This document shows positions 1-12,190 of a DNA stretch of 64,000 nucleotides, piece after piece. The DNA comes from Azolla caroliniana (taxonomy: Eukaryota; Polypodiophyta), in contig JBHGNT010000002.1 of the NCBI GenBank assembly GCA_043228905.1, positions 12,090,001 through 12,154,000 on the forward strand, given 5' to 3'. Each line of letters starts with the position of its first letter. Positions within the stretch are counted from its first letter, which is position 1. A program made the position numbers and the translations under genes. The notes beneath the pieces were generated by a model that saw nothing but the letters and a program-made list of their open reading frames with translations, was not told where the DNA came from and searched no databases.

Positions 1-771
1 CATGGGATATTTATTATACATTGGAAGATACCAACATTTTTGGTGAGCTATATGTTTTTTTTGCCTTTTTCTACCTTCCTAACCATTTTGAAGACATAAG
101 AATGTTTTGTTCATTTCTTCTTCTTTTTTCTTGTAGCTGGAATGTTGGAAAATTATAGTGTGCTCGATGTTTTTATGCTTGTTTTGACATGATGTAAGTT
201 TCTAATATTATTAAGCGATTAGATAATCTATTGGATAGTTTCTTGCTAGTTTTGAAACCGCAAGTCTACTAAAAGCGATCACACTTATATATAAATCACA
301 TTTTCCTCTCTCGACGTTTTATGCTTGTCTTGGACATTAGTTTTGATCCAGACTGAAAGATTGTTTAAATATATTTCGTTGCCATGTTTTTCTTAATATG
401 TATTATCCTGTGGACAATTTGTTGCTATGTTTTTCTTGAATTATGTCATATTCTGTGCTTGAATAATAGAGTGTGTGTTAGCTTCAAGTTTTGTCTTGTT
501 TTGAAGAGTGGATTGTGCGAGATTTCTCTTATTTGAGGGATGTATATAGAACAATAGATAATTTGCTGCCATGTTGTGCTTGATCTATGCGTTTATTTGA
601 TACACTTTTGCTACGTTGGGTGCATTATAAGATCTTGTGAGTTGTATACTTGCCGGAACAGTACTTAAAAGAGAATTATTCTATAGCAGAGGGATATTTA
701 AAGATACTTTGTTGCCATGTTCTGCTCAAATTTATAATTGTTTCTGATTTTAGCTTTTCAATTGATATAAG
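1..771 (+). other. Intron of the ANP-like MAPKKK gene, upstream of the first visible exon
   Basis: T-rich intronic DNA with no recognisable exon. The first kinase exon begins at 772 behind an AG acceptor. The glycine loop and the VAIK lysine exons expected before it are not seen, so they must lie left of the window. The exact 5' limit of this intron is unknown. Confidence 0.6.
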
Positions 772-3700
772 GCACACCTCAAAGAACTTGAAGAAGAAGT
801 CAAGCTGCTGAAAAATTTATCACACCCGAACATTGTGGTAAGGAATTTGTTCTATTAATATTATCATCATGTGTGCATCCTATTATCTCAAGATCTGGAA
901 GCATTAATCTTGTGATCACCATGTATACATCTTTGTATATTCTAGGATCTGAATACATTGAGCTTGGTCTCACAGTACCTACCATATGTGCATCTTGGTA
1001 TATGGTTAAGATCTCAACCGATTCTTTTTGTTCTTGCCATGTCTGCAAGTTGCACCTTGTTATATTATCGGGATGTTGATGGATTCTTCTTGTTATTCTG
1101 TTTGGATATTCAAGTATTTTAGTGACTACTCATTTTTGTCATAATCTTTTTTTGTTTACACTTTGACCCCCAGAGGTACATGGGGACTGCAAGAGATGAA
1201 AATGTCCTTAACATATTCTTGGAGTTTGTTCCTGGGGGCTCCATTGCATCCCTTCTTAACAAGTTTGGACCTTTTCCGGAGCTGGTAAAGAGAAAGAGGA
1301 GGTTAACTTATATGGCTCACACAAATGATGATACTGGGGTTGAACATGGTTTTGCATTCTGAATGCGTTCTCAGGTTATCAAGATGTACACCAGGCAAAT
1401 ATTGCAAGGGTTGGAGTACCTTCACAAAAATGCAATCATGCATCGAGATATCAAGGTTTGTTTATCGAAAAATGTGTTCATGGAATTTGGATATATTACA
1501 TTATGATGCTACACTCATGTAATGAACCCCTGACATGTTTCATCCACAGTGTCTATCACATTTCCCTTTTGGACTGTACAGTGGTATCAATTCAAACATA
1601 GGCTTAGAAGTTAGTTTGATGAGTGTAGAATACACGATTATTGTGTATCCTAACTTGAGCTCAGAGAGCTTTGGATGCCACTGAAAGATTTAAATTAAGT
1701 GCGCCTTTAAGAAGAAATCTGCGAACTTTCAGTAGCAGCTCAAGAGCATCCAAGCTTGCAAAATGCACATATTTTATACAAAAAGGCTTCAGATTCTGTG
1801 TCCCATCTAAGATAAATGTATGCTGAGCACCATTTCTTTTTTTGTGTCCTCATTCCCAGTTTGTTGGTGATGAGGCCGTCTATGAGCAGAGGAAAAGTGT
1901 TGTATGTTTGCAAAGCAATAGACTATCCTAATTGTTTATCTATCTATCTATATGACGCATACATGCTTTCCATACATGGTTTAATGCATTTTATGGAGCA
2001 TTAAGAGATGCCTATCATATGTATATCAGGGAGCCAATATCTTGGTTGACAACAAAGGTCAGATAAAGCTTGCAGATTTTGGGGCATCGAAGCAGGTTGT
2101 AGAGCTGGTAATCATTTCTTCCCTCTGTGCCTTCTTTGGTTAGATAGTAAAAAAAAGAGGCATATTTGAATGATGTTGAATTTTATGTCCTAATGACAAA
2201 TGTCATACACATTCAGGTAACTACAACAGGGTCCAAGTCAATTAAAGGAACACCATATTGGATGGCACCAGAGGTTATAAGACAGACTGGGCATACCTTG
2301 TAAAAAGTTCTTACCTGCCTATTGTATGTATGCATGCAATAAGGATAAATGAATTTATATGTGGTAATGGATTTCCATGGAATTAGAGATGATTTTGAAG
2401 ACATTTGGATAGCATTGACTTTTTTTGAGGCATGTTATGAAATACTCGATTCCTCTTATCTTTGATGTGTTTGCTTCATGTTCAGAAGCCATTCTGTTTT
2501 ATGTTATACATGTATTCAAAGCTTGAAGCATTATTGAAATTATAATTGAGTAAAATTGTTTGCCTTTTGCTCCTTACCAGATCAGCAGACATATGGAGTG
2601 TTGCATGCACAGTCATTGAAATGGCAACAGGAAAAGCACCATGGAGTGATCAATTTCAAGAGGTTGCAAGCCTGTATATGCAATAAATTTTATTCCTTTC
2701 CAAGGAACATATGATATTGGAAGCTTATTTATGGTGCCAATTATGGAAGCTTTTCAGGTTTCTGCACTGTTTCACATAGGAACAACTAAATCACATCCTC
2801 CAATACCAGAATATCTTTCTCATGTGGCTCAAGACTTTCTTCTGAAATGCTTAAAACAGTAAGTTTTGTCAAATCAGCTGTCTAGAAAGTAGTTTTTCTA
2901 CCCTGATTCAGAAATTAGACTATTCTATGTAGGGAGCCACATTTGCGACCTACAGCAAGTGATCTACTGAAGGTAAGGCATCTGAATTTCAGTTTTATTA
3001 TGAAGGATTGGAAGAAAGCAATTTGAAAACAAGATATGCAATAAAGTCTGTACTGTAACTGTAGCATCCTTTCATCAAGCTGGATGGGAATTCTACAACT
3101 TCAAGTCTGATCCAGGTATCTATTTCTTCTCAATGTTGTTACACAAAGTTATTTGGTGAGATATTGTTTTGCAAATCAGTCTATTGATAAATAGGTCCCT
3201 CATGGAACAAAAGCATGTCAAGTGGTTGAGAAGTGCAAGAGGAGACACCTGTAAGTTCTTTTCCACTGCTTTCAACTGAATATTACGAAATTTCAATGTT
3301 ATGGATAATGGTGATTAATGTATTGGATGCAGAACTGGACACAAAGTAGAGGATCCATGTGTCAGTGATTCTTTGGATATTTCAACAATTGACAGAGATT
3401 CTTTAGAAATTTTCACACCAGATGTAAACAATGGGAGAGGATCTGTTGATAATGATTTCAATTGTTCGGTGAGGCTTGATTATGATAGCATTATGAAGGT
3501 AATTATTTCCAACCTTTCCAGTCCTTTTTACAGAAACACTTGTGCTTTAATGTTCATTGCTTACCCAAAATGTTTGTGCTTTGCATATACTTAACACTTT
3601 CTATACTTGCAGATACAAGAATTTGTACAATGCTTGTATTCCTACAATCTAAACAATTGATTAATTGTGCTTTTTTTGTGAATTAACTTTCTAGAGTTTC

Positions 3701-5466
3701 AAATCTGCTAGTGATGATCTCTTCTGCATATGGAAACAAAGTTTTGACCCAACGATGGAACTGTCAACACTGAACTCCATGGGAAATCCACCAGATGTAG
3801 ATGATGTCCTATGCAACCTTGCTAGCCCAGAGATTATTCGAAATAAAGATGATGACAATAGCACAATGACCATGGCATATGCTTACAATAATGATGATCC
3901 TTCATTTTACTCCTTTAAGTGTACTGTTGATGAGAACAACGACGACAACGAAGATGTTACAGAGGCAAAGATTAAGGCATTCTTGGAGGAGAAGGTATTG
4001 CTATGTTTTTGGGTGGTTGGCCCTTTTATAGCTTTGAGAGTTTTAGATTTGCTTGTTGATCTGGATTGTGATATAACCCATGACAAGAAAATATATGCTA
4101 TACTAATTTTAGGTTTGCCTGCAAAGCCTTAAGAGTAAATATAAAAAAACCCTTGTAATGTTCCAAATAGCAATGTTACCCCCTCTCAAAGAGGTAATAT
4201 AATTGATATAATTTAGTGATAATCCATCATGATGACTCGAATTCTTTCTTCTATGCCCACATAATTTACCTCTCTCTCTCTATATAATTATGCATGCGTT
4301 TTAACATTTTAGGGAGAAAGGGCTCATTTTAGGGGCAAATCATGTTAACTATATGAGTTAGAAGATGAAGTAGATATAGCTATGATTTCAAGAGAAGGAA
4401 ACGTGTTGTGAATTTAGAGAGAGGAGAGGAGTGGTGAATGCGAGTTGGAGGTGAAGAAGAGAGAATTCGATTAATTATGATGGATAAGCATTAAGTTTCA
4501 CCTATGAGTTTACCTTTTTCCTAGGAAGGTAAATGTCAATATTTTCAATAGTACCTAGGGTAGAATTGGTAGTTTACCCATAGTATGAGGGATAATTTTT
4601 ATATTTCTCCTTAAACCTCTGAGAGTTTTAGGTTTGCATGTTTATCTGCATTGTTCTAACACTTCAAAATTGAGGATATTAGGTTTTCTGATTGAAATGC
4701 ATTTGATTCTAAACTATGAAAATCAATGTGCTTATCAAGTTATTGCACTGAACAATATTCAAGGCATCGGAGCTGAAGAGATTGCAGTCCCCGCTGTATA
4801 TGGAGTTCCATAGCTCTTGGAATTTTGAACTGAATCAAGAGGAAAGCACAATCACAAGTTGTGAGGAGCAGATTCGAGACACCATTATACCTCGAAGCTG
4901 GCTAAGCAAAGCAAGTAGCCAAAGCGGGGTTTCTACGGCTCGAAGCACTGTGAGTGAGCCATCATCCATTAGTTCTGGAAGCTATGGTAGTGGCATTCAT
5001 CGTGTAGACTTATCGACCCGCTCGGATTCTACTACTCAACTCTGGGATTTAAAAGAACATTTCTTGGATACTCAATATCCCTCAGCATATAGCCCCAGGT
5101 ATCCATGTTTTCCCAAATTTTGTCTTTATTTTTTTCTAGTTTTTTGGTCCTTTTTTCTAGTATTTTTGTCATTTCATTTTTGTTTTGAATGTGTTAGCAT
5201 CCTTAGTTCGGGGAATCAGCTAAAGCTTTGGAAAGAAGAGCTTCAACAGGAGCTTCAAATGAGAAGAGGTTATATTGATTTATTCTCCATTTTCCATTTT
5301 TCTGATGGATCTGTCTTTCTATATAGATAGACCTAATTAACTAACTACACTTAAAATTCCAAAATGGTGAATATTTGTTTCAGAGGAGAAGAAAATGTTA
5401 TCACGTCTCGCCACATCCCTTTCACAGGAAGCTACTCCTCGCTCATTGAAGAGAAAACTACTTTGA
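772..5466 (+). CDS. ANP/NPK1-like mitogen-activated protein kinase kinase kinase, 3' portion (15 exons)
   Basis: Exons read at 772-837, 1174-1284, 1375-1455, 2030-2107, 2217-2299, 2581-2662, 2758-2858, 2933-2972, 3065-3115, 3195-3250, 3333-3498, 3695-3994, 4764-5098, 5198-5268 and 5384-5466. All have GT-AG introns and compatible phases, giving about 567 residues and a TGA stop. The kinase core is visible in order: alpha-C segment [16 protein letters not shown], catalytic loop HRDIKGANIL, DFG in KLADFGASK, activation segment [11 protein letters not shown], then SADIWSV. This is the plant ANP/NPK1 MAPKKK class (established family knowledge), which acts in cytokinesis and stress MAPK cascades by phosphorylating a MAPKK. 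The serine-rich tail ends in a short Lys/Glu-rich coiled region and a basic end (RSLKRKLL), which differs from the angiosperm ANP tails I know. The N-terminus and ATP-binding loop are outside the window. No disabling change was seen, so it is probably a functional host gene. Confidence 0.9.
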
Positions 5467-7632
5467 GGCATTATTTCTTTTGGCTATCAATTTGATGGTT
5501 CCATATATAATAATAATAATAATAATATTCACCAAGTTTACGAAGGAAATTTGGGAGAGGGGTGAAGTAATGAGACTTACAGATTGGAAGGAAGAAAGAA
5601 ATCATTGCCTCTTGGGTCTATTACTTTTTTTTAATGCCACTGAGCTACTTACACTCATCAACCTTTTGGTTTCACCTTTTATTGAAATCAACACCTAAGG
5701 AAGCCCTTCATTCTTGATGCTTGAGCCTTAACCCTAACCATTTGCATCCATCGACATTGTTGATGTGATCATATTCTTGTACACATCAGAGACATTTATC
5801 ACACTATGGCATTCAACTAGTAACAGTTGAGTAAAATCAATGCCAGTGTAATTGATTGACTGCACACTAACCACATCACAAGCAGGAAATATGAGATGCA
5901 GTATTCTTTCAATACAGAAATTGATTAGTTCACGTTGGTTTTTTGATATGATAAGAGCTCTCTAGATTTTGAAATATGATCATATACATAAATTGAAACC
6001 TTACATGGCACTTGTCCATTGGTTGTAACTTTCAAAGGGCATTTGTGTTCTATATTGAATGTCATGAATGAAGATTTAAAGACATTGAGGACCAATAAGA
6101 CTGAAGCTTTTTTAAGTTGGTCAGTGCTAGTTGGCCTGCTCGATACACAGAGCTGCTTTTCTGGCCACTTGTCTTGTTGTGTCATGATGTAGGTCGGAAA
6201 GTGATATACATGTCTTAAAGAAGTTTAAAGTCCTAAACATTGATGTCCAACTTTACATTAATGAAATATTTTAGTCTTGAGGTCTAGCAAGCTCGTTTTT
6301 TGTGTGAAATTCATTGACAAACATAATTACAGATTATAGTATGTGAAGATCAGTGTGCATATCTCTATTCAAAGGTTGCTTCTTATGTAGGTTTGTAGCC
6401 AATTCATCCACCTTATTTCAATTATACCTTTCTCTCTTCTGTGTTGCCCAATACATTTGGGAAAGTAACAAAAGCTTGGGGGGAAATAAAATAAATTTAG
6501 GGACAGTATTTCAGAAAGTTTTTGTCAATAATATTTGTGAAAGTAAAATGGATTGGCTCCATGGGTTAAAAAAATCATGTTTTAAGAATTGGTAAGGTGT
6601 TAGACTCATACTATGTGTCATTCATGTGCCGGCAGCTGAACAACCAATAATATATAAAGACTTGAGATCAAAGAGGTGAATATCATAATGTGAGAGATAG
6701 CATAGTTTTGACAATTAATATGAAGCACATTATAGTTCTTTGCCATTAAGATCATCTTCTACATTCACTTTCTCTATCTATGTTGTAATCCTTCTATTCA
6801 AATACAACTATCACGATCTTTGCAAAACCCATGGTAAAACTCGTATCAACTCTTGATTGTATGGGATGTCGAGGGGGTTCGGGTCCATCTCATGTTATCA
6901 TTAGGGGGTGGTTATGTAGAATGACACCCCTCTTTCCTCTCTTTGGTCTATAAATCCATATGTTTTGCTCAAATAATTTAACACTAAAAGCTTACCCTTG
7001 GGAATATCATCAACAAAATTGGTTGCCATAGAGATGATTCAATTGATTAAAACTTACTGACTTTGTATTATCTCACGAGAATTAATATTTCTTATCTTAT
7101 ATGACTTTGGAAATTAAGGATCCATTTTTATTACAACCATAACATATGGATTAGAGCCTTCAACCACCAAAATTGTTATTGTTTTGTGGATGGAAAGATC
7201 AATATATTGGGTCATTGGTTGAAAATCCTGTAGTACACTATTCATGTAAAATAAAAAAAAACAAAATTTGAATGGAGTGATATAATATAGTATTGCCTTA
7301 TTTGGTAGCTTGTTGGCTTGTTGGTTTGTTGCTCCGTTCTCGCTCTTGTCAATAGCACTCTTTTTGTTCATTAAATCAAGCATTTAATTCCATCCGAGCA
7401 ACTTTGTAAAACGTGTAACATGCACTCTTTTTTTTCATTAAGCAAGCATTCATTTCGTTCAGGATCTTTGTAAGACGTAAAACATCTGATCCCATTCCAA
7501 CCTCGATATGACACGTATGTACTCATAGTTTTCTTGAGATGTTGTTCAACCAACAACTTGGACCTTTTCAAATTGAGATGTATATTCAATTGTCTAAAGT
7601 TTAGATGTGAATCTGATATCAACAAGAAACAC
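5467..7632. other. Intergenic DNA downstream of the MAPKKK gene
   Basis: The first part should include the MAPKKK 3' UTR. An (AAT)n run lies near 5503-5528. No reading frame with recognisable similarity and no LTR structure was found. The rest looks like ordinary AT-rich plant intergenic sequence. Confidence 0.6.
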
Positions 7633-8013
7633 TGAAAGGTGTATCACAACGCAAAAAAGCAAGCTACGGATGTGAAGACAGATTAGAACGGTAAACACAC
7701 AATACCAATGATGCGTAAATCCCTAGCTGACATGCATGCATTATCCCTGAAAAATCTATTCCTCAACTCTTACGCTTGAGAGATGTAGGGATCTCGTTCC
7801 TTCCTCTACCTATTCTTTCACTTCTCCATATTCATTCACCAATAGTGGATACATCTATTTGTGTGTGGACATATTTGTCTTCTGATCATTTCTGTATCTT
7901 TTTCAGAGTTATGGGCCCACCATGCTTCCAAGGTGCCATCATTAATTAGTAATCATTAGTGCATTCATCCCTAGATTTGTAATCCATCACCTTGTAGTTC
8001 CTCATTCATTAGT

Positions 8014-8037
8014 AATTGATAACATCTAGAGCTTTAG
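8014..8037 (+). promoter_or_regulatory. Decayed primer-binding site of copia A
   Basis: attgataacatctagagctttag resembles the initiator-Met tRNA site TGGTATCAGAGC followed by TTTAG, with a few changes. It sits immediately before the gag ATG, as in copia elements. Confidence 0.45.
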
Positions 8038-9965
8038 ATGGCAAACCTCAAAGATTGTATCATTGACAAGTTCATAGTTATAATTTTTCATTGTGGAAAT
8101 GGAGGATGACGATGCTACTGGATGATAAGGGACGCTTGAAGATAGTCAATGGGGAGGAAGTGCTACCTAAGAAAGAAGAAGCTATACAAGCTTACAATAA
8201 AAGAGAGAAGAAGGCATATGCAGTCAGTGGACTCAACTTAGGGGATAGACAAGTTGAGGATATAAGGCACACCAAAACAACTACGGAGGCATGGGATACA
8301 TTGATGAAGTTGAATGAATCAAGCACAACGCCCTTTGACTCAAAAGAGAATTTTTAACAATAAAAAATGAAGCCAGGTGATAAAGTCCGTGAACATGCTC
8401 AAAAACTAAGAAATATTGCATCTTAGCTTCAAGTGATTGGCCATACACTTCCCAAGGATGAGGTAACATACATTTTACTTAACAGTTTGCCTAGTTCATA
8501 TGGGCATCTTGTGGTTTTAGTGCATGATTCAGATGCAATTTAAGACCTAGACAAACTAATGGCAATATTAGAACAAGAGGAGCAAAAGGGAAAGTCTTCC
8601 ATAAATGAACATGCTCTCCTTTCACATTTAGGTAAGGGACATGGTTATGTTTAACAATCGGCAACGGTTTGGTTTGAACCGAACCGAACCAAATTGCGGT
8701 TTAACGGCGGCTTAACGGTTCGGTTCAGGTTTGGGTTTTTAAAAATGGTTCGGTTCAGTTTCGGTTCGGTTTCAACAGTAAAAAACCGTGGTTTAAACGG
8801 TTTAACGGTTTTTTATTTTTTATTTTTAAATGTTTTTTAAAAAAATTGTAAAAATTTTAAAAAAATTCAAAAAAATTGTAAAAATTGTTTTTAAAGAATC
8901 TTTTCATTTTTAGACCTTATTCTCACATTTTAGGAACATCTTAAAAATTTTAAAAAGGAAATATTATAAATTTTAAAAAATAAAAAATAAAAAATAAAAA
9001 ATTTGACCTATGTTGAAAATCGAAACCGAACCACGAAACTGTGGTTTTTATGGTTTATTGGTTTAACAGTTTGAAAAATGTTTACCGGTTCGGTTTGGTT
9101 CAGGTTTCAAAAATTTTAAACGGTTCGGTTCCAAACCGGTTTGGTTTGGACCCTCTCAAACCAAACCGAACCATTGCCGATTGTTAGTTATGTTAAGAAT
9201 TGGGATGATAAATTTCAAAAAACTTCACAAATGGGATGGGAAGGAAATGTCGGTGCTTTTCTACCAATGGATCTATCTCAAGTGGTATGTCATTATTGCC
9301 AAGAAAAGGGACACATTGCATGTGGGTGTGCAAAGAAGGTAGCATATAATTTGGAAAGAAAGCCTTACAATGGCATAAAAGGTTCGGCCATGCCAAATTT
9401 GACAAACTTAGCAAAATCAAAGATAGTAATATCTCAAATAAAGAAGTTTTCCTAGTAAGTAAAAAATACTTATGTGAGAGTTGTCAACTAGGCAAGTTTA
9501 CTCGACAACCATTTAATACAAAAGGGGAATTTTAGCGAGTAGGCCTCTTGAATTAGTCCATATGGATCTTTGTGGACCAATGCATGTGCCATCAATAGGA
9601 GGAGCAAGATATTTATATGTTATCATAGATTACTATACACGAAAACCTTTTGCATATCCATTTTCATATAAAGATGACACTTTTGAGAATTTTTGAAGAT
9701 TTAAGATACACACAGAGTCTAAACTTGGGCTCTCGATAATCAAAGTAAGATCAGATAAGGGTGAAGAATTCAAGTCACATATTTTTGGGTCTTTTTGTTC
9801 TAATCATGGCATTACACAAGAATTTACCCTTAGCTACACTCAACTAAATAGTGTTGTTGAAAGAAAGAATAGGACTATCATGGATATGGTAAGATATATG
9901 TTGATAGATAGTAAATTTATCTCTAGAATTTTGGGGAGAAGCATCCAAATGTGCAACATATAACC
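8038..9965 (+). pseudogene. Copia A gag, zinc knuckle and integrase (5' half of polyprotein)
   Basis: The reading starts NLKDCIID at 8041, with a gag of the UBN2/DUF4219 type (WDTLMKLNE, ILLNSLPSSYGHLV). After the MITE comes a CCHC knuckle, CHYCQEKGHIACGC (about 9290-9330). The integrase follows: zinc-binding end CESCQLGKF (9477), core LVHMDLCGPM (9555), then RSDKGEEFKSH and VVERKNRT near 9865. In-frame stops occur near 8356, 8544 and 9532. Copia elements normally encode gag, protease, integrase, RT and RNase H in that order. The protease is not seen here. Sequence resumes at 19352 beyond element B. Confidence 0.75.
8652..9186. mobile_element. hAT-like MITE, 535 bp, with exact 8-bp target duplication
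   Basis: The ends are inverted repeats of about 25 bp with two mismatches: left TAACAATCGGCAACGGTT, right (complement) TAACAATCGGCAATGGTT. The exact 8-bp duplication GTTATGTT flanks it at 8644-8651 and 9187-9194. Removing the insert plus one duplication restores the copia A gag frame (GHGYV then KNWDD). The interior is AT-rich with many GGTTCGGTTT-type repeats near both ends and no coding capacity. An 8-bp duplication fits the hAT superfamily, and the element would need a transposase supplied elsewhere. Confidence 0.85.
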
Positions 9966-10523
9966 TGTTGAGAATCAAACTCAACTCCCCATGAGTGGGA
10001 ACACACTCTAGGATACTCAAGTGTGTGAACAACCCACCTCCTTGTATAGTAACTAGTGTGACATAGAAGTTAATGTCCTATGACACATATTCTTTAGGTA
10101 GTTAAGACATGACCTCTTTCTCAAGAGGCAGTACTAGTAAGAGAACTTAGAGAGAAGGTGATTACATAAGCACCTTCTCCTTCTCTTTGTAATGCCAATT
10201 ATTCGCGTTTCCTTGTTAATACAATTTTCCGTTTTTCTGTAATCTTGATCTCTCTCTCTCTCTCTTTGGTAAAAGCACACAATTATATTAATTGTATGTA
10301 AAATCCACTTAGTTACAACACTTCTTAGTCTCCTCTACCTATCATATGTCTATGTAGGGAGAGGGACGTTCTGTAATGCTACTAAAAACCTGAATATGCA
10401 TTTGAGGATATGATCCCCACATGCTCTAACATCCAAAAATTCCACATGAGAATACCTTTAAGCTTCTTTATATAGGCTTTCACCCCATGTCTATTATCAA
10501 ACATGAAAGCATTACAACGTGGT

Positions 10524-10598
<75 letters not shown>

Positions 10599-10632
10599 CT
10601 TCCGCAACATGGAATCCATCTAATTCTTCACA
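9966..10632 (+). repeat. 5' LTR of copia B
   Basis: Runs from TGTTGAGAATC to TTCTTCACA directly before the primer-binding site. It contains a CT run and a long (CA)n tract at about 10521-10594. Only its last 110 bp or so has a partner, at 19228-19343, so the left boundary rests on the TG start and on the end of element A coding. Confidence 0.6.
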
Positions 10633-10644
10633 TGGTATCAGAGC
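10633..10644 (+). promoter_or_regulatory. Primer-binding site of copia B (initiator-Met tRNA)
   Basis: TGGTATCAGAGC, the standard plant copia site complementary to the 3' end of initiator-Met tRNA, lies directly after the LTR end CA. Confidence 0.9.
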
Positions 10645-10755
10645 GCATGGTTGCTTGATCGAAGCCCATCACCTCTACGTGTGCTATGGTTAATCTCGTG
10701 TTCGGAAAGAACCGGCTGATCGTTGTAGTAGCAAACTACGCAGTTCGTATCAAAG

Positions 10756-11674
10756 ATGAGAAGAAGAAGAAGTTCGACAATGAACACTCAAATGGGAAGC
10801 GCTCTTCGTACCGAGAAGCTCGACAGAAACAACTTTGCATCTTGGGAGTACAAGATGCACCAATACCTTGTTGGCCAAGGCTATTGGAGTTATGTTGGAG
10901 GAGGAAACGAAAATCAACCCAACCCAACACATGTCGACTACCCACCTTGGGAACAAGCGGCAAGTCGTGTGTTGTATAGTCTTGCATCATGCGTCCATGA
11001 TCACATGCTCGACCACATCGGAGAGGCCAAAACGCCAAAGGAGGCGTGGGGGAACCTCAAGAAGATTTTCGTGGCCAACACGACCGCAAGAAAGCTTCAA
11101 CTCTATCAATCGGCATGTCAATTGGTATACAACAGAGGGACATGTCAATTGGTAGCTACACCTTGAAGATCAATTCGCTGTGCGATGCCCTCGGGTCGAT
11201 CAATGTTAGCATTGATGACGATGGAATGGTGTAGATTTACCTCGAAGGCTTAACACCTCGGTTCATAGCCATTCAGTCGGCAGTCCTCGTGAGGGAGAAT
11301 CCTCCCTCCTTCGATCTACAATCGATGTTATTGGTCGAGGATAATCATGTTCGAACAAGAAGCAATGTGCAAGAAGGAAAAATGCTCTATTCGAACTTCG
11401 ATGGAGGAAGAGGACAAGGTAGTGGAAGAAGAGGCTGATTTGGCCAAGGCTGACACAACCAAGAGCAACCTCAAGAACACAACTTCTATTACCGACAAGA
11501 AGTCTAGATCGCGTGAGGCGGTGTGTGTCCAGAAGAGAGGGGAGCAATTAGGCCGGACCCAACCGACAAAACAATTCCACTCAATGTGGATACTGTGGTA
11601 AATTCGGCCACTATGAGGCAGAGTGTTTGAAGAAGAAGAGTGAGTCAGCCTCCACAAGCCGACAAATCACAAAC
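10756..11674 (+). pseudogene. Copia B gag
   Basis: Starts with an Arg-rich leader, then MGSALRTEKLDRNNFASW, with KMHQYLVGQGYWSYV typical of copia gag. A frameshift follows near 11125 and stops occur near 11233. The zinc knuckle CGYCGKFGHYEAEC is read at about 11587-11630. The frame runs to the insertion site of element C and resumes exactly after its duplication at 16676 (YASNTDYENC). Confidence 0.75.
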
Positions 11675-12190
11675 TGTTGGGAAATCGGTCTCTCCGGATG
11701 GGATCCGGTGATGAATAAAGAGAACCTAGTGAGAATAGGATGAGATCCAGAAACCGGAGGAGACCCGGTGATGAATAAAGAGGACCTAGTGAGAATAGGA
11801 AGAGATCCGGAAATTGGAGGAAACCCGATGATGAATAAAGAGGACCTAGTGAGAATAGGAAGAGATCCGGAAACCGAAGGAGACCTGGTGAGAACCAGAA
11901 GAGACCTAGTGAGAACCGGAAGAGAAGACATATCTGTAAATATGTTTTGAGTAAGCCTATTGAGGCTATCTTTGTAAATAGTCGTAAGTTTATATAAGTA
12001 TAAATATGACTTAGGGCAATCACTTTGAAAGGTTGTAGTTGTTATACTGTTGTAAAGGTTGTACAGTGTGAGTGACAGAGAGGGAGAGAGAGATACAGAG
12101 CGATACTCTGTTGTAATCGCCGCCTGGCAAAGAAACCGAGCTCGAGGTCGTTGCCTACGAGTCTCTGATTGTACCCCTTCTCTTCATTCT
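11675..12190 (+). repeat. 5' LTR of copia C, truncated at its 3' end
   Basis: It matches the 3' LTR from about 11700 (gatgggatccggtgatgaat) through CTTCTCTTCAT at about 12190, where it jumps straight into gag coding. It lacks the roughly 170-bp end found in the 3' LTR and any primer-binding site. Confidence 0.75.
11705..11890 (+). repeat. 60-bp tandem repeat (three copies) in the 5' LTR of copia C
   Basis: The motif GTGATGAATAAAGAG (the third copy starts GATG) recurs at 11708, 11768 and 11828, exactly 60 bp apart, with matching sequence between. The 3' LTR has a single copy near 16146, so the array expanded, or was lost, in one LTR only. Confidence 0.8.

Noticed and set aside
1285-2029. Small open frames within MAPKKK introns
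   Set aside because: They cross the splice sites of conserved exons and show no similarity of their own.
10487-10693. Open frames of poly-Cys-Val or poly-Thr-His through the CA repeats (also near 19054-19448)
   Set aside because: They are translations of (CA)n and (CT)n microsatellites inside LTR sequence.
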